Origin: Achromobacter aegrifaciens
GTDB taxonomy: Bacteria; Pseudomonadota; Gammaproteobacteria; Burkholderiales; Burkholderiaceae_B
Direction of reading: 5' to 3'
DNA length: 62,893 nt
NCBI RefSeq assembly: GCF_902859735.1
Contig: NZ_CADIJY010000023.1
Span: forward strand, 1-62,893
The position numbers and the translations under genes were made by a program. Of the stretch, positions 46,661 through 56,887 are shown one piece after another (the stretch's first letter is position 1; the number at the start of each line of letters is the position of its first letter). The notes under the pieces are model-generated. The model worked only from the letters and a program-made list of their open reading frames with translations. It did no database searches and was not told the origin of the DNA.

Positions 46661-48255
46661 GCGCAGCCAAGCAGCCCGCCGCCGCGCCGGCGCCCCCGCC
46701 CGGCGGCCACCCGCCGCTGGAAGGCGCGACCCGCATCATCGGGTCCATCGCGCTGTCCACGGCGGTGTTCATGAACGTGCTGGACACGTCCATCGCGAAC
46801 GTGTCCATCCCGACCATCTCCGGCGATCTGGGCGTCAGCACCAGCCAGGGCACCTGGGTCATCACGTCGTTCGCCGTGGCCAACGCGATCACAGTGCCGC
46901 TCACGGGCTGGCTCACGCAGCGCTTTGGACAGGTGCGGCTGTTCCTGATCTCCACTCTGCTGTTCGTGCTGGCGTCATGGCTGTGCGGCTTTGCGCCCTC
47001 GCTGGAAGCGCTGATCGCGTTCCGCGTGCTGCAAGGCGCGGTCGCCGGGCCCATGATTCCGCTGTCGCAAGCGCTGATGCTGGCGAGTTTCCCCAAGTCC
47101 AAGGCGGGCATGGCGCTGGCGGTCTGGTCCATGACCACGCTGGTGGCGCCCGTCGCCGGGCCCTTGCTGGGCGGCTGGATCTCCGACAACTACACCTGGC
47201 CGTGGATCTTCTACATCAACGTGCCGGTGGGCCTGCTGGCCGCCTGGATCAGCTGGCGCATCTATGGCGACCGCGAATCGGTCACGCGCAAGCTGCCGAT
47301 CGACAAGGTCGGGCTGGCGCTGCTGGTGGTATGGGTAGGCGCGCTCCAGATCATGCTGGACAAGGGCAAGGAGCTGGACTGGTTCGCCAGCGGCACCATC
47401 ATCGCGCTGGCCGCCACCGCGTTCGTCGCCTTCGTCTTCTTCCTGATCTGGGAGCTGACCGACGCCCACCCCGTGGTGGATCTGCGCCTGTTCAAGATCC
47501 GCAATTTCACGGTCGGCGCGCTGACGCTGGCGGTGGCCTACGGCGTCTTCTTCGGCAACGTGGTGCTGCTGCCGCTATGGCTGCAAAGCAACATGGGCTA
47601 CACCGCGACCTACGCGGGGCTGGTGACCGCGCCGGTGGGCCTGCTGGCGATCCTGCTGACGCCCATCGTCGGCAAGATGCTGGCCACGCGCGATCCGCGG
47701 CAGATCGCGACGGTGGCGTTCCTGATCTTCGCGCTGGTGTGCTTCATGCGTTCCGGCTTCAACACCCAGACCGATGTCCGCACGCTGATGGTGCCGACCA
47801 TCATCCAGGGCGCGGCCATGGCGACGTTCTTCGTGCCGCTTACGTCGATCACGCTGTCCAGCATCGAGCCGTGGCGCATTCCCGCGGCCTCGGGTCTGTC
47901 GAACTTCCTGCGCCTGACCGCGGGCGCGTTCGGCACGTCCATCGCCACCACCCTGTGGGAAAACCGCGCGACCATGCATCACGCGCAGCTCACCGAAGTC
48001 GCCAAGCCCGGCCAGCAGGCGTTCGACCAGACCATGGCGACGCTGCAGAACGGGCTGGGCGTGACGCATCAGCAAGCGCTGACGATGGTGGACGGACTGA
48101 TCAATGCGCAAGCCTTCACGATGTCCGCGGTAGACGTGTTCTACGCCTCCGCGATCATCTTCCTGGCACTCACCGGCCTGGTCTGGTTCGCTCGTCCCCG
48201 GTCGGCCAAGGCGGGCGGCGGCGGCGCGGCCGAAGCGGCGGCCGGCGCCCACTGA
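46657..48255 (+). CDS. emrB: EmrB-type drug efflux pump (MFS, DHA2)
   Basis: This 532-residue 14-helix MFS antiporter of the DHA2 family carries the motif C region in helix 5 (TLVAPVAGPLLGGWISDNYTW), the helix-1 motif LDTSIANVSIPTI and the WRIPAASGLSNFLR stretch conserved in EmrB. It exports hydrophobic drugs or aromatic acids using the proton gradient. As the last gene of the MarR-controlled operon, it should be induced together with the other two components. Confidence 0.94.
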   Translation: MSAAKQPAAAPAPPPGGHPPLEGATRIIGSIALSTAVFMNVLDTSIANVSIPTISGDLGVSTSQGTWVITSFAVANAITVPLTGWLTQRFGQVRLFLISTLLFVLASWLCGFAPSLEALIAFRVLQGAVAGPMIPLSQALMLASFPKSKAGMALAVWSMTTLVAPVAGPLLGGWISDNYTWPWIFYINVPVGLLAAWISWRIYGDRESVTRKLPIDKVGLALLVVWVGALQIMLDKGKELDWFASGTIIALAATAFVAFVFFLIWELTDAHPVVDLRLFKIRNFTVGALTLAVAYGVFFGNVVLLPLWLQSNMGYTATYAGLVTAPVGLLAILLTPIVGKMLATRDPRQIATVAFLIFALVCFMRSGFNTQTDVRTLMVPTIIQGAAMATFFVPLTSITLSSIEPWRIPAASGLSNFLRLTAGAFGTSIATTLWENRATMHHAQLTEVAKPGQQAFDQTMATLQNGLGVTHQQALTMVDGLINAQAFTMSAVDVFYASAIIFLALTGLVWFARPRSAKAGGGGAAEAAAGAH

Positions 48256-48311
48256 GGCGTAGCGCCAGGCCCCGGACCGATCTGCGTCCAGGGCCTGGCG
48301 GCACAAGAACG

Positions 48312-49271
48312 CTATTCCTTCAGCAAGACCTGCCAGTCGGCGCGCTCGATGACGTCGGCCGGCAAGGCGCTGGTGGGCGACAGGTTGAACACCGAGATGC
48401 CACGAGCGCGCCATTGCGCAGCGGCGAAGCGGAATGAGGGCTCGATCAGTTGCGCGAACTTGCGCGCCAGCCTGCTGGACTGGGGCGTCTGCCCTTCATC
48501 ATAGAAGCGCAAGCCGTTCTGCAGCGTCAGATCCAGCCCGTGCGCGTAGACCTTGCGCGCGCCGCTGGATACCAGCACCTGTAATGCCGCATAAGCCACG
48601 GTGTCGGCGTCGAATACGCCCAGCTCCACATTGAAGCTGAACCCCATGCCCCGTTTCGCGTCCAGCAGCTGCACGTCGGGCGAGGCTGCCGCCATGCGCT
48701 GCAGCACGGACGGCGCGGAAATGCGCTGGTAGGCGCGCTCGGAGATCAGTTCGATGATGCAGATGCGGCAGCGGATCGACTCCTGCGGCAAGCCCTGCAT
48801 GATGTAGCGCAAGACCTCGGGCAAGACGTACAGGGTCAGGTCGCGCGACACGATTTCGCGCACCAGGTCGATACGTTCGCGGACGAAGTTCTGGTCGATG
48901 ATGCAGTAATACTTGAACGGCAGGTCGAACTTGCGCGCCAGCATGATGGCGCCGTTCACGCCCATCGCCGCCCGGATATCCAGCCGATCATATGGAATCT
49001 GCGTAACCGACGGGCCGCTCAGGATCAGATGAACTTCCTTGTCGGCGGAATCGTATCCCGCGGCCAGCGGCGTGACCGGCTGCGACCTGCCAAAGGCTCG
49101 AAAACCGCTGATGGCGCCCGACCTGCCCCGCCAGATCCGGACGAAAGGCCACAAGTGTTGATTGTGCCTCTGCGTGCGCGACCGTAGCACGCGAAACAGC
49201 TTGCGCACGAAACGGTCGGCCCGTCCGCTGCCCACCTGGGCAGCGGAGGAGGAAAAGACGGAATCGTCCAT
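48312..49271 (-). CDS. WaaZ-like lipopolysaccharide core biosynthesis protein
   Basis: The 319-residue protein has no signal peptide. The pattern VHLILSGPSVTQIPYDRL, then AAMGVNGAIMLARKFDLPF, and the C-terminal GLDLTLQNGLRFYDEG and ISVFNLSPTSALP match the layout of E. coli WaaZ/RfaZ, which affects addition of an extra Kdo in the LPS core. The same fold is seen in GT42 and MptE-like proteins. There are no other LPS genes nearby, so it is an orphan. A signature search is needed to distinguish it from sialyltransferase-like enzymes. Confidence 0.6.
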   Translation of the reverse strand: MDDSVFSSSAAQVGSGRADRFVRKLFRVLRSRTQRHNQHLWPFVRIWRGRSGAISGFRAFGRSQPVTPLAAGYDSADKEVHLILSGPSVTQIPYDRLDIRAAMGVNGAIMLARKFDLPFKYYCIIDQNFVRERIDLVREIVSRDLTLYVLPEVLRYIMQGLPQESIRCRICIIELISERAYQRISAPSVLQRMAAASPDVQLLDAKRGMGFSFNVELGVFDADTVAYAALQVLVSSGARKVYAHGLDLTLQNGLRFYDEGQTPQSSRLARKFAQLIEPSFRFAAAQWRARGISVFNLSPTSALPADVIERADWQVLLKE

Positions 49272-49304
49272 TGACTGGCCTGGAGGCCTTGCCGGCGACT
49301 TGCC

Positions 49305-50372
49305 TCAGCCCGCCGCGATCAGCGCGGCAATCGCGCTGCCGACGTCGGCGGTGGAGGCAGTGCCCTTCATGTCCCGGGTACGCGGACCTTCCGCCAGGAC
49401 GGTTTCGATGGCCTTGACCACCGCAGCGGAAGCGTCCGGATAGCCAAGGAAGTCCAGCATCAGCGCGCCGCTCCAGATCTGGCCGATCGGGTTGGCGATG
49501 CCCTTGCCGTAGATGTCCGGCGCCGAACCATGCACCGGTTCGAACAGGGACGGGAACTTGCGTTCCGGGTTCAGGTTGGCCGAAGGCGCGATGCCGATGG
49601 TGCCCGTGCAGGCCGGTCCCAGGTCGGACAGGATGTCGCCGAACAAATTGGAAGCCACCACCACGTCGAACCAGTCGGGATGCTGCACGAAATGCGCGCA
49701 CAGGATGTCGATGTGGTACTTGTCCCAGCGCACGTCCGGGTACTTCTCGCCCATCTCGGCCACGCGCTCGTCCCACCAGGGCATCGAAATGGAAATGCCA
49801 TTGGACTTGGTGGCGGCGGTCAGATGTTTGCCGCGCTTCTGCGCCAGTTCGAAGGCGAACTTGAGGACGCGGTCGGCGCCGATGCGCGTGAAGACGCTTT
49901 CCTGGATGACCACTTCGCGTTCGGTGCCCGCGAACAGGCGGCCGCCGCTGTTGGAGTATTCGCCTTCGGTGTTCTCGCGCACGATGAAGAAATCGATCTC
50001 GCCGGGCTGGCGGTCCTTCAGCGGAGAGGGCACGCCAGGCATCAGGCGCACCGGGCGCAGGTTGATGTACTGGTCGAACTCGCGGCGGAACTTGAACAGC
50101 GAGCCCCACAGCGCTTCGTGGTCAGGCACCGTGGCGGGCCAGCCGATGGAGCCGAAGAAAATCGCTTCGTGCTGGCCGATCTGCGCCTGCCAATCGTCCG
50201 GCATCATCTTGCCGTGCTTGGCGTAGTAGTCGCAGCTCCAGTCGAAATGGTCCCACTGAAAATCGATGCCGAATCGCGTTGCGACCGCGTCCAGCACCTT
50301 CAAGCCCTCAGGCACGACTTCCTTGCCGATGCCGTCTCCAGGAATCACCGCAATCTTGTGTTTCTTTGCCAC
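49305..50372 (-). CDS. ttuC: Tartrate/D-malate dehydrogenase (isocitrate/isopropylmalate dehydrogenase family)
   Basis: The 355-residue NAD-dependent oxidative decarboxylase has the family opening IAVIPGDGIGKEVVPEG, the substrate-binding RENTEGEYSN, the metal aspartates in FDVVVASNLFGDILSDLGP and the NAD segment FEPVHGSAPDIYGKG. The residues GGR and RPVRLMPGVPSPL are those of the tartrate dehydrogenase/DmlA group rather than LeuB. The start was set at the second of two adjacent GTG codons, 7 nt after an AGGA box; another in-frame GTG lies 30 bp upstream. Whether tartrate or D-malate is the natural substrate is open. Confidence 0.88.
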   Translation of the reverse strand: MAKKHKIAVIPGDGIGKEVVPEGLKVLDAVATRFGIDFQWDHFDWSCDYYAKHGKMMPDDWQAQIGQHEAIFFGSIGWPATVPDHEALWGSLFKFRREFDQYINLRPVRLMPGVPSPLKDRQPGEIDFFIVRENTEGEYSNSGGRLFAGTEREVVIQESVFTRIGADRVLKFAFELAQKRGKHLTAATKSNGISISMPWWDERVAEMGEKYPDVRWDKYHIDILCAHFVQHPDWFDVVVASNLFGDILSDLGPACTGTIGIAPSANLNPERKFPSLFEPVHGSAPDIYGKGIANPIGQIWSGALMLDFLGYPDASAAVVKAIETVLAEGPRTRDMKGTASTADVGSAIAALIAAG

Positions 50373-50524
50373 CACGTCTTCCTTTGTTTTCCTTGGATGC
50401 ACTATGCGCGCCGCGGGTCTGAGCGGCCACGCGCAGCCTCCATATCATTGCACGGAAATGTTACTCGATACGGCCCCGAATCGGACGCGCCAGCCACTGC
50501 TGGCAGGCACGCAGGATCAGGATT

Positions 50525-52051
50525 TCAACGCCGGCCTTTCGAGCCCAGCAAGGAGCCCAAAATGCCCCGGGTCAGTTCACGCGCGATCGACCGGACCGTG
50601 CTCTTGGCCATGGTCTGCACCACGCCGTCGCGCTTGCCGCCGCGCGGCCCCGTCGACCCGAACAAGACCTCGTTCAGGCTGTCCATGAGGCCGCCACCCG
50701 ATTCCTCGGCAGCGCCCTTGCCTGCGGGCTGTGCGGAACCGTTCCCGGCCGCGCCGGCCTGGTCCGCCGGCTTGGCCGCACGCCCGGCCAGCACTTCATA
50801 GGCGGACTCGCGGTCTATGGATTTCTCATACTTCGACGCCAGCGGACTGCCCTGGCGCAACGCCTGCCGCTCCGCGTCGGTCGCCGGGCCGATCCGGCTG
50901 CCCGGCGGCACGATGTAGGCGCGTTCGGTCGGCATTGGCCGCCCCTTGGGATCCAGCAAGGAAACCAGCGCCTCGCCCACGCCCAGCTCGGTGATGGCGG
51001 CCTCGATGTCCAGCCCCGGATTGGGACGCATCGTCTGGGCCGCCGTCTTCACGGCCTTCTGGTCGCGCGGCGTGAATGCCCGCAAGGCGTGCTGGACGCG
51101 GTTGCCCAATTGGCCCAGTACGGTGTCGGGGATGTCCAGCGGGTTCTGCGTCACGAAATAGACGCCCACGCCCTTGGAGCGGACCAGGCGCACCACCTGC
51201 TCGATCTTGTTCAGCAGAGCGGCGGGCGCATCGTTGAACAGCAGGTGGGCCTCATCGAAGAAAAACACCAGCTTGGGCTGGTCCATGTCGCCGACTTCGG
51301 GCAGCTTCTCGTACAGGTCCGCCAGCAGCCACAACAGGAAAATTGCATACAGGCGCGGCGCCTGCATCAGCTTGTCCGCGGCCAGCACGTTGACCATGCC
51401 GCGGCCCTGCGCATCCGTGCGCATCAGGTCGGCCACGTCGAGCATGGGTTCGCCGAAGAATTTCTCCGCACCCTGCGATTCCAGCGCCAGCAAGCCGCGC
51501 TGGATGGCGCCGATGCTGGCGGAAGACACATTACCGTAACGTGTCTTCAGCTCCGAAGCGCGGTCGGCGACGTTCTGCAGCATGGCACGCAGATCCTTCA
51601 GGTCCAGCAGCAACTGGCCTTCGTCGTCGGCGACCTTGAAGACCAGCGTCAGCACGCCTTCCTGCGTGTCGTTCAATTCCAGGATGCGGGACAGCAGCAG
51701 CGGCCCCATGTCCGACACCGTGGCGCGCACCGGCAGCCCCTGCTCGCCGAACACGTCCCACAGGGTGACGGGGCTGGCCGCCCAGGCCGGTTCGTTCAGG
51801 CCCAGGTTCTTCAGGCGCTCCAGCAGCTTGGGAGTCGCGGTGCCGGCCTGGGAAATGCCGGTCAGGTCGCCCTTGACGTCGGCCATGAACACCGGCGTGC
51901 CGATACGGGAGAAGGATTCGGCCAAAACCTGCAAGGTGACGGTCTTGCCGGTGCCCGTGGCCCCCGTAATGCAGCCGTGGCGGTTTGCCAGGGCGGGTAG
52001 CAGCGCCAATTCGGTCTGTGCATTCTTGGCGATGACGATGGGGTTGGGCAT
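50525..52051 (-). CDS. HerA-like ATPase with DUF853
   Basis: The 508-residue P-loop ATPase has Walker [11 protein letters not shown] (near residue 30), Walker [14 protein letters not shown] (near 285) and the DUF853 body with [20 protein letters not shown]. The C-terminal tail (about residues 430-508) is Ala/Gly-rich with a [14 protein letters not shown] segment, common in this family. The role is unknown; relatives are HerA/FtsK-superfamily translocases. No nuclease partner (NurA) is adjacent. It is divergent from yebC with 161 bp between. Confidence 0.88.
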   Translation of the reverse strand: MPNPIVIAKNAQTELALLPALANRHGCITGATGTGKTVTLQVLAESFSRIGTPVFMADVKGDLTGISQAGTATPKLLERLKNLGLNEPAWAASPVTLWDVFGEQGLPVRATVSDMGPLLLSRILELNDTQEGVLTLVFKVADDEGQLLLDLKDLRAMLQNVADRASELKTRYGNVSSASIGAIQRGLLALESQGAEKFFGEPMLDVADLMRTDAQGRGMVNVLAADKLMQAPRLYAIFLLWLLADLYEKLPEVGDMDQPKLVFFFDEAHLLFNDAPAALLNKIEQVVRLVRSKGVGVYFVTQNPLDIPDTVLGQLGNRVQHALRAFTPRDQKAVKTAAQTMRPNPGLDIEAAITELGVGEALVSLLDPKGRPMPTERAYIVPPGSRIGPATDAERQALRQGSPLASKYEKSIDRESAYEVLAGRAAKPADQAGAAGNGSAQPAGKGAAEESGGGLMDSLNEVLFGSTGPRGGKRDGVVQTMAKSTVRSIARELTRGILGSLLGSKGRR

Positions 52052-52173
52052 GTGCAGCTCTCCGGACCAGGGAATCAGATGGATGCCCAAGTGTAGAGCC
52101 TGCCGCGCCGCTTGTGCGCGTGGCAATATGGACACATGCGGTCCGCCCCCGGGCGCGCCGGGCGCTGGCACGG

Positions 52174-52179
52174 TAAAAT
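52174..52179 (+). promoter_or_regulatory. Possible -10 box of yebC
   Basis: TAAAAT is 33 bp before the yebC ATG, in the divergent region with the HerA-like gene. No convincing -35 box was found. Confidence 0.35.
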
Positions 52180-52212
52180 GCCATTTTTGCAGACAAATTA
52201 CCCTGGGAAGCC

Positions 52213-52944
52213 ATGGCCGGACACAGCAAATGGGCCAATATTCAGCACCGCAAAGGGCGCCAAGACGCCAAGCGCGGAAAGCTCTGGACCAAGATCATTC
52301 GTGAAATCACCGTGGCGGCGCGTGCCGGCGGCCCTGACCCGGACAGCAACCCGCGCCTGCGCATGGCCTGGGACAAGGCCACCGACGCCAACATGCCCAA
52401 GGACAACATCCAGCGCGCCATCCAGCGCGGCGCGGGCGGCGCCGACGGCGAGGCCTACGAAGAAGTCCGCTACGAAGGCTATGGCATCGGCGGCGCAGCC
52501 GTCATCGTCGACTGCATGACAGACAACCGCACCCGCACCGTCGCCGAAGTGCGCCACGCCTTCGCCAAGAACGGCGGCAACCTGGGCCAGGAAGGCTCGG
52601 TCGCCTTCATGTTCAAGCATTGCGGCCAATTCGTCTTCGCCCCCGGAACCTCGGAAGACAAGGTCATGGAAACCGCCCTCGAAGCCGGCGCGGAAGACGT
52701 GACGACCGACGAGGAAGGCGTGATCGAAGTGGTCTGCGCCCCGGCTGACTACGCCGCCGTGCGCGGCGCCTTCGACGCCGCCGGCCTGAAGGCCGAAGTG
52801 GACGGCATCGTCATGAAAGCCCTGAACGAGACCGAACTCGCCGGGGAAGACGCCATCAAGATGCAGAAACTGCTCGACGCCCTGGAAGGCCTGGACGACG
52901 TGCAGGAAGTCTATACGAACGTCGTTTTCGACGAAGCGCAGTAA
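52213..52944 (+). CDS. yebC: YebC/PmpR-family protein
   Basis: The 243-residue protein begins [20 protein letters not shown] and has the three-domain YebC/TACO1 fold, with [14 protein letters not shown] and [19 protein letters not shown] in the conserved core. Members are described as DNA-binding regulators and, more recently, as factors helping ribosomes through proline-rich stretches. It is the first gene of the plus-strand housekeeping run, 138 bp before purD. Confidence 0.95.
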   Translation: MAGHSKWANIQHRKGRQDAKRGKLWTKIIREITVAARAGGPDPDSNPRLRMAWDKATDANMPKDNIQRAIQRGAGGADGEAYEEVRYEGYGIGGAAVIVDCMTDNRTRTVAEVRHAFAKNGGNLGQEGSVAFMFKHCGQFVFAPGTSEDKVMETALEAGAEDVTTDEEGVIEVVCAPADYAAVRGAFDAAGLKAEVDGIVMKALNETELAGEDAIKMQKLLDALEGLDDVQEVYTNVVFDEAQ

Positions 52945-53082
52945 CTCCATTACCCCGGCGCCGGGCGGGCCTTGCCTGCCCGGCGCCACGCTGTCACCGG
53001 ATCCGGGTCCGCCTGGATCCTGGCCTACTCCACGGGCTGGCGCCTTGCGGCGCTCGACTGGCAACCTAAAGAACCTCGCAAC

Positions 53083-54390
53083 ATGAAACTCCTGGTAATT
53101 GGCTCTGGCGGCCGAGAACACGCCCTCGCCTGGCGGCTGGCCCGCTCCCCGCGCGTCCACAAGGTATACGTCGCTCCCGGCAACGGCGGCACGCAACGCG
53201 CCGAACAGATCGAGAACGTCCCGTTCACCAATGCCGAGGAATTGGCCGATTTCGTGCAACGCGAAGGCGTCGCCCTGACCGTCGTCGGCCCTGAAGCCCC
53301 CCTGGCCGCTGGCGTCGTCGACGTGTTCCGCGCCCGCGGCCTGAAGATCTTCGGCCCCACCAAGGCCGCAGCGCAGCTGGAAAGCTCGAAGGACTACGCC
53401 AAGGCCTTCATGGTCCGGCACAACATCCCGACCGCCCGCTACGAAACCTTCACCGATCCGGCCAAGGCGCACGCCTACATCGACCAGGAAGGCGCTCCCA
53501 TCGTGATCAAGGCCGACGGCCTTGCCGCCGGCAAGGGCGTGGTGGTCGCCGCCACGCTGGAAGAGGCGCATGCCGCCGTGGACGCCATGCTGGGCGACGG
53601 CTCCATGGGCGCCGCCGGCGCGCGCGTCGTCATCGAGGAATGCCTGGTGGGCGAAGAAGCCAGCTTCATCGTCATGTGCGACGGCCGCAACGTGCTGGCC
53701 CTGGCCACCAGCCAGGACCACAAGCGCCTGCAGGACGGCGACCAGGGTCCCAATACCGGCGGCATGGGCGCGTATTCGCCCGCGCCCATCGTCACCCCGG
53801 AACTGCACCACCGCATCATGCGCGAAATCATCCTGCCGACCGTGCAGGGCATGACGCGCGATGGCATCCCGTACACGGGCTTCCTGTACGCCGGCCTGAT
53901 GATCGCCCCGGGCGACGACCCCGACCGCGAGATCAAGACCCTGGAATTCAACTGCCGCATGGGCGATCCTGAAACCCAGCCCATCATGATGCGCGTCAAG
54001 AGCGACCTGCTGGACGCCCTGGAGCATGCCGTCGACGGCACGCTCGACCAGGCCGACATCACCTGGGACCGCCGCACCGCCCTGGGCGCCGTGCTGGCCG
54101 CGCACAACTACCCCAACACGCCGCGCACCGGCGACGTCATCCGCGGCCTGCCCGCCGACGCCGAGGACTGCATGGTGTTCCACGCCGCCACCAAGCTCGA
54201 CGGCGACGAAGTCAAGACCACCGGCGGCCGCGTGCTGTGCGTCACGGCGCTGGGCGACTCCGTCAAGATGGCCCGCGACCGCGTCTACGAAGCGATCGAC
54301 GGCATCCACTTCGACGGCCGCCAGTATCGCAGCGACATCGGCTGGCGCGCGCTCAAGCCTTCGCAGCAGAAGTCCAAGCCCAACGCCTAG
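53083..54390 (+). CDS. purD: Phosphoribosylamine--glycine ligase
   Basis: PurD joins 5-phosphoribosylamine and glycine with ATP, in purine synthesis. The 435-residue protein begins MKLLVIGSGGREHALAW, with the ATP-grasp core IKADGLAAGKGVVVA and the metal-binding FNCRMGDPETQPIM near residue 290. The start is the family one; the longer frame adds 37 residues lacking similarity. It is 12 bp from hemF. Confidence 0.97.
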   Translation: MKLLVIGSGGREHALAWRLARSPRVHKVYVAPGNGGTQRAEQIENVPFTNAEELADFVQREGVALTVVGPEAPLAAGVVDVFRARGLKIFGPTKAAAQLESSKDYAKAFMVRHNIPTARYETFTDPAKAHAYIDQEGAPIVIKADGLAAGKGVVVAATLEEAHAAVDAMLGDGSMGAAGARVVIEECLVGEEASFIVMCDGRNVLALATSQDHKRLQDGDQGPNTGGMGAYSPAPIVTPELHHRIMREIILPTVQGMTRDGIPYTGFLYAGLMIAPGDDPDREIKTLEFNCRMGDPETQPIMMRVKSDLLDALEHAVDGTLDQADITWDRRTALGAVLAAHNYPNTPRTGDVIRGLPADAEDCMVFHAATKLDGDEVKTTGGRVLCVTALGDSVKMARDRVYEAIDGIHFDGRQYRSDIGWRALKPSQQKSKPNA

Positions 54391-54402
54391 CCGGAACCGT
54401 CG

Positions 54403-55314
54403 ATGAACGCCTTGCCCGTCTCTTCCGTCCGGGACTACCTCACCGGCTTGCAGGCCCGCATCGTCGGCGCCCTGGAAGCCGCCGAGGGCGCGGCCTTCCG
54501 TACCGACGAATGGGTCCGCCCCGAGGGCGGCGGCGGGCTGTCGCGCCTGCTGGAAGGCGGCTCGCTGTTCGAACGGGCCGGCGTGCTGTTCAGCCATGTC
54601 CAGGGCAGCAAGCTGCCGCCCTCGGCCAGCGCGCACCGCCCGGAACTGGCCGGCCGGTCCTGGGAAGCCATGGGCGTGTCCATGGTGCTGCACCCGCGCA
54701 ATCCCTACGTGCCCACCACGCACATGAACGTGCGCATGTTCCTGGCGGCAGCCCGGCCCGGCCACGACGAGGCCGACGTCTTCTGGTTCGGCGGCGGCAT
54801 CGACCTGACGCCCTACTATCCCTACGAGGAAGACGCCCGCCATTTCCACGCCACCTGCCGCGATGCCCTGGCCGGCCATGGCGCCGACTACTACCCGCGC
54901 TACAAGCGCTGGTGCGACGAGTACTTCTTCCTAAAACACCGCAATGAAACGCGCGGCGTGGGCGGCATCTTCTATGACGACCTGAACGCTCCCGGCTTTG
55001 ACGCCTCGTTCGCGCTGACCCGATCGGTGGGCGACGCCTTCCTGCCGGCCTACATGCCGATCGTGGAACGCCGCCGCGACCAGGCCTACGGCGAGCGCGA
55101 GCGCGATTTCCAGGCCTACCGCCGCGGCCGCTATGTGGAATTCAACCTGGTCTTCGACCGCGGCACGCTGTTCGGCCTGCAGTCCGGCGGACGCACCGAG
55201 TCGATCCTGCTGTCCATGCCGCCGCTGGCGCAGTGGCGCTACGACTGGCAGCCCGAGGCAGGCACGCCCGAGGCCGAATTGGCCGCCTACCTCAAACCGC
55301 GGGACTGGGTTTGA
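54403..55314 (+). CDS. hemF: Oxygen-dependent coproporphyrinogen III oxidase
   Basis: HemF makes protoporphyrinogen IX from coproporphyrinogen III using oxygen, in haem synthesis. The 303-residue protein has the conserved blocks [16 protein letters not shown]-like [17 protein letters not shown] and [22 protein letters not shown]. Its stop codon overlaps the nadD TTG start. Confidence 0.97.
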   Translation: MNALPVSSVRDYLTGLQARIVGALEAAEGAAFRTDEWVRPEGGGGLSRLLEGGSLFERAGVLFSHVQGSKLPPSASAHRPELAGRSWEAMGVSMVLHPRNPYVPTTHMNVRMFLAAARPGHDEADVFWFGGGIDLTPYYPYEEDARHFHATCRDALAGHGADYYPRYKRWCDEYFFLKHRNETRGVGGIFYDDLNAPGFDASFALTRSVGDAFLPAYMPIVERRRDQAYGERERDFQAYRRGRYVEFNLVFDRGTLFGLQSGGRTESILLSMPPLAQWRYDWQPEAGTPEAELAAYLKPRDWV

Positions 55315-55898
55315 AGCGCATCGGCCTGCTGGGCGGCAGTTTCGACCCCGTCCACGTCGCGCACATCGCCCTGGCGCAGAATGCCTTGCAGACGTTGGGC
55401 CTGGCCGAGGTGCAGCTCATCCCCGCGGCCAATCCCTGGCAACGCGCAGCCTTGCACGCCACGGCCGAACAACGCCGCGACATGCTGCAACTGGCCATCG
55501 CCGGCCATGCGGGCCTGGTGGTCAATCCCATCGAAATCGACCGCGGCGGCGCGACCTACACCATCGACACGCTGCGCGCCCTGCCCCAGGACGCGCGCTA
55601 CGTCTGGCTGCTGGGCACCGACCAGTTGGCGAATTTCTGCACCTGGCGCGACTGGCAGGACATCGCCAGCCTGGTGGACCTGGCCGTGGCCACCCGCCCG
55701 GGCACGGCGCTCAGCGCCCCGCCGGCGCTGGCCGAACACCTGCGCGGCCAGGGACGCGAACTGCAGGAACTGCCTTTTGCTCCCATGCCGGTTTCGGCCT
55801 CGCAGATCCGCCAGCGCCTGGCGCAAGGCGAATCCACCGAAGGCCTGCTTGCCGCTCCGGTGGCCGCGTATATTGCGGCGCACCATCTTTACCGATAA
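55311..55898 (+). CDS. nadD: Nicotinate-nucleotide adenylyltransferase
   Basis: NadD makes deamido-NAD from nicotinate mononucleotide and ATP. The 195-residue protein begins [17 protein letters not shown] (nucleotidyltransferase HxGH-type motif) and ends with MPVSASQIR (ISSTxIR-type motif). The start was set at the TTG that overlaps the hemF stop (TTGA), because the next in-frame ATG would lose the nucleotide-binding motif. Confidence 0.95.
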   Translation: MKRIGLLGGSFDPVHVAHIALAQNALQTLGLAEVQLIPAANPWQRAALHATAEQRRDMLQLAIAGHAGLVVNPIEIDRGGATYTIDTLRALPQDARYVWLLGTDQLANFCTWRDWQDIASLVDLAVATRPGTALSAPPALAEHLRGQGRELQELPFAPMPVSASQIRQRLAQGESTEGLLAAPVAAYIAAHHLYR

Positions 55899-55973
55899 AC
55901 CTACACCCGCGGTGCGCTGAAAGCGCCACGGGGCCAGCATCCGCTGTCCGCCCGCGGGTTATATTTACTGACT

Positions 55974-56375
55974 ATGGATATACAAAAACTCCAACGCGCC
56001 GTCATCGACGCCCTCGAAGACGTCAAGGCGCAAGACATCAAGGTCTACAACACCACGCATCTGACCAGCCTGTTCGATCGCGTCGTGATTGCAAGCGCCA
56101 CCTCCAACCGCCAGACCCGCGCCCTCGCTTCCAGCGTGGCGGATCGCGGCCGTGCGCTCGATCTCTCCGGCATCACCATCGAAGGCGAAGACACGGGCGA
56201 ATGGGTCGTGGTCGACCTGGGCGACGTGGTCGTGCACATCATGCAGCCCGCCATCCGCCAGTATTACAACCTGGAAGAGATCTGGGGCGGCAAGCCGGTG
56301 CGCGTGAAGCTCCTGCCCGAGTCCACCCGCCCCGCGCCGGTCGCCAACGACGGCGCGCACGACGCCGAGTACTGA
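55974..56375 (+). CDS. rsfS: Ribosomal silencing factor RsfS
   Basis: RsfS (133 residues) binds ribosomal protein L14 and blocks subunit joining when nutrients are limiting. The core [40 protein letters not shown] and the C-terminal [10 protein letters not shown] are diagnostic. Its usual neighbours nadD and rlmH flank it (75 bp and 7 bp away). Confidence 0.96.
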   Translation: MDIQKLQRAVIDALEDVKAQDIKVYNTTHLTSLFDRVVIASATSNRQTRALASSVADRGRALDLSGITIEGEDTGEWVVVDLGDVVVHIMQPAIRQYYNLEEIWGGKPVRVKLLPESTRPAPVANDGAHDAEY

Positions 56376-56382
56376 GCGCGCC

Positions 56383-56853
56383 GTGAAGCTGATCGTCGTG
56401 GCCGTGGGCACGCGCATGCCGGACTGGGTGCAAACCGCCTGGGACGACTACGCCAAGCGCCTGCCGGCCGACTGCGCGCTGGAACTGCGCGAAATCAAGC
56501 CTGAACCCCGCACCACCGGCAAGACGCCCGCCCAGATGATGGCGGCGGAAGCCAAGCGGATCGACGCCGCCCTGCCCGCCAGCGTCTTGCGCCTGGCGCT
56601 GGACGAACGCGGACGCGACCTCACCACCATGGCGTTGTCGCAGAAGCTGGAACAATGGCGCGCCGGCGGTCAGGATGTTGCTTTTCTCGTCGGCGGCCCG
56701 GACGGGCTGGATGCCGACCTGAAGGCATCCTGTTCCGGCCAATTGCGCCTGTCCTCGCTGACGCTTCCGCACCCCATGGTGCGCGTGGTGCTGGCCGAAC
56801 AGCTCTACCGGGCCTGGGCCATCATGACCAATCATCCCTACCACCGCGCCTGA
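56383..56853 (+). CDS. rlmH: 23S rRNA pseudouridine1915-N3 methyltransferase
   Basis: RlmH methylates pseudouridine 1915 in 23S rRNA using S-adenosylmethionine. The 156-residue SPOUT-type protein begins at GTG ([16 protein letters not shown]), with the knot motif [12 protein letters not shown] and the C-terminal [22 protein letters not shown]. It is part of the rsfS-rlmH-maf run. Confidence 0.96.
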   Translation: MKLIVVAVGTRMPDWVQTAWDDYAKRLPADCALELREIKPEPRTTGKTPAQMMAAEAKRIDAALPASVLRLALDERGRDLTTMALSQKLEQWRAGGQDVAFLVGGPDGLDADLKASCSGQLRLSSLTLPHPMVRVVLAEQLYRAWAIMTNHPYHRA

Positions 56854-56887
56854 CCGCTGGCCGGGCCGGCGCCCATCCTGCTGACGC

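Noticed and set aside
52198-54879. A minus-strand frame of 893 codons opposite yebC, purD and part of hemF
   Set aside because: It is antisense to three well conserved genes and has shadow-type composition.
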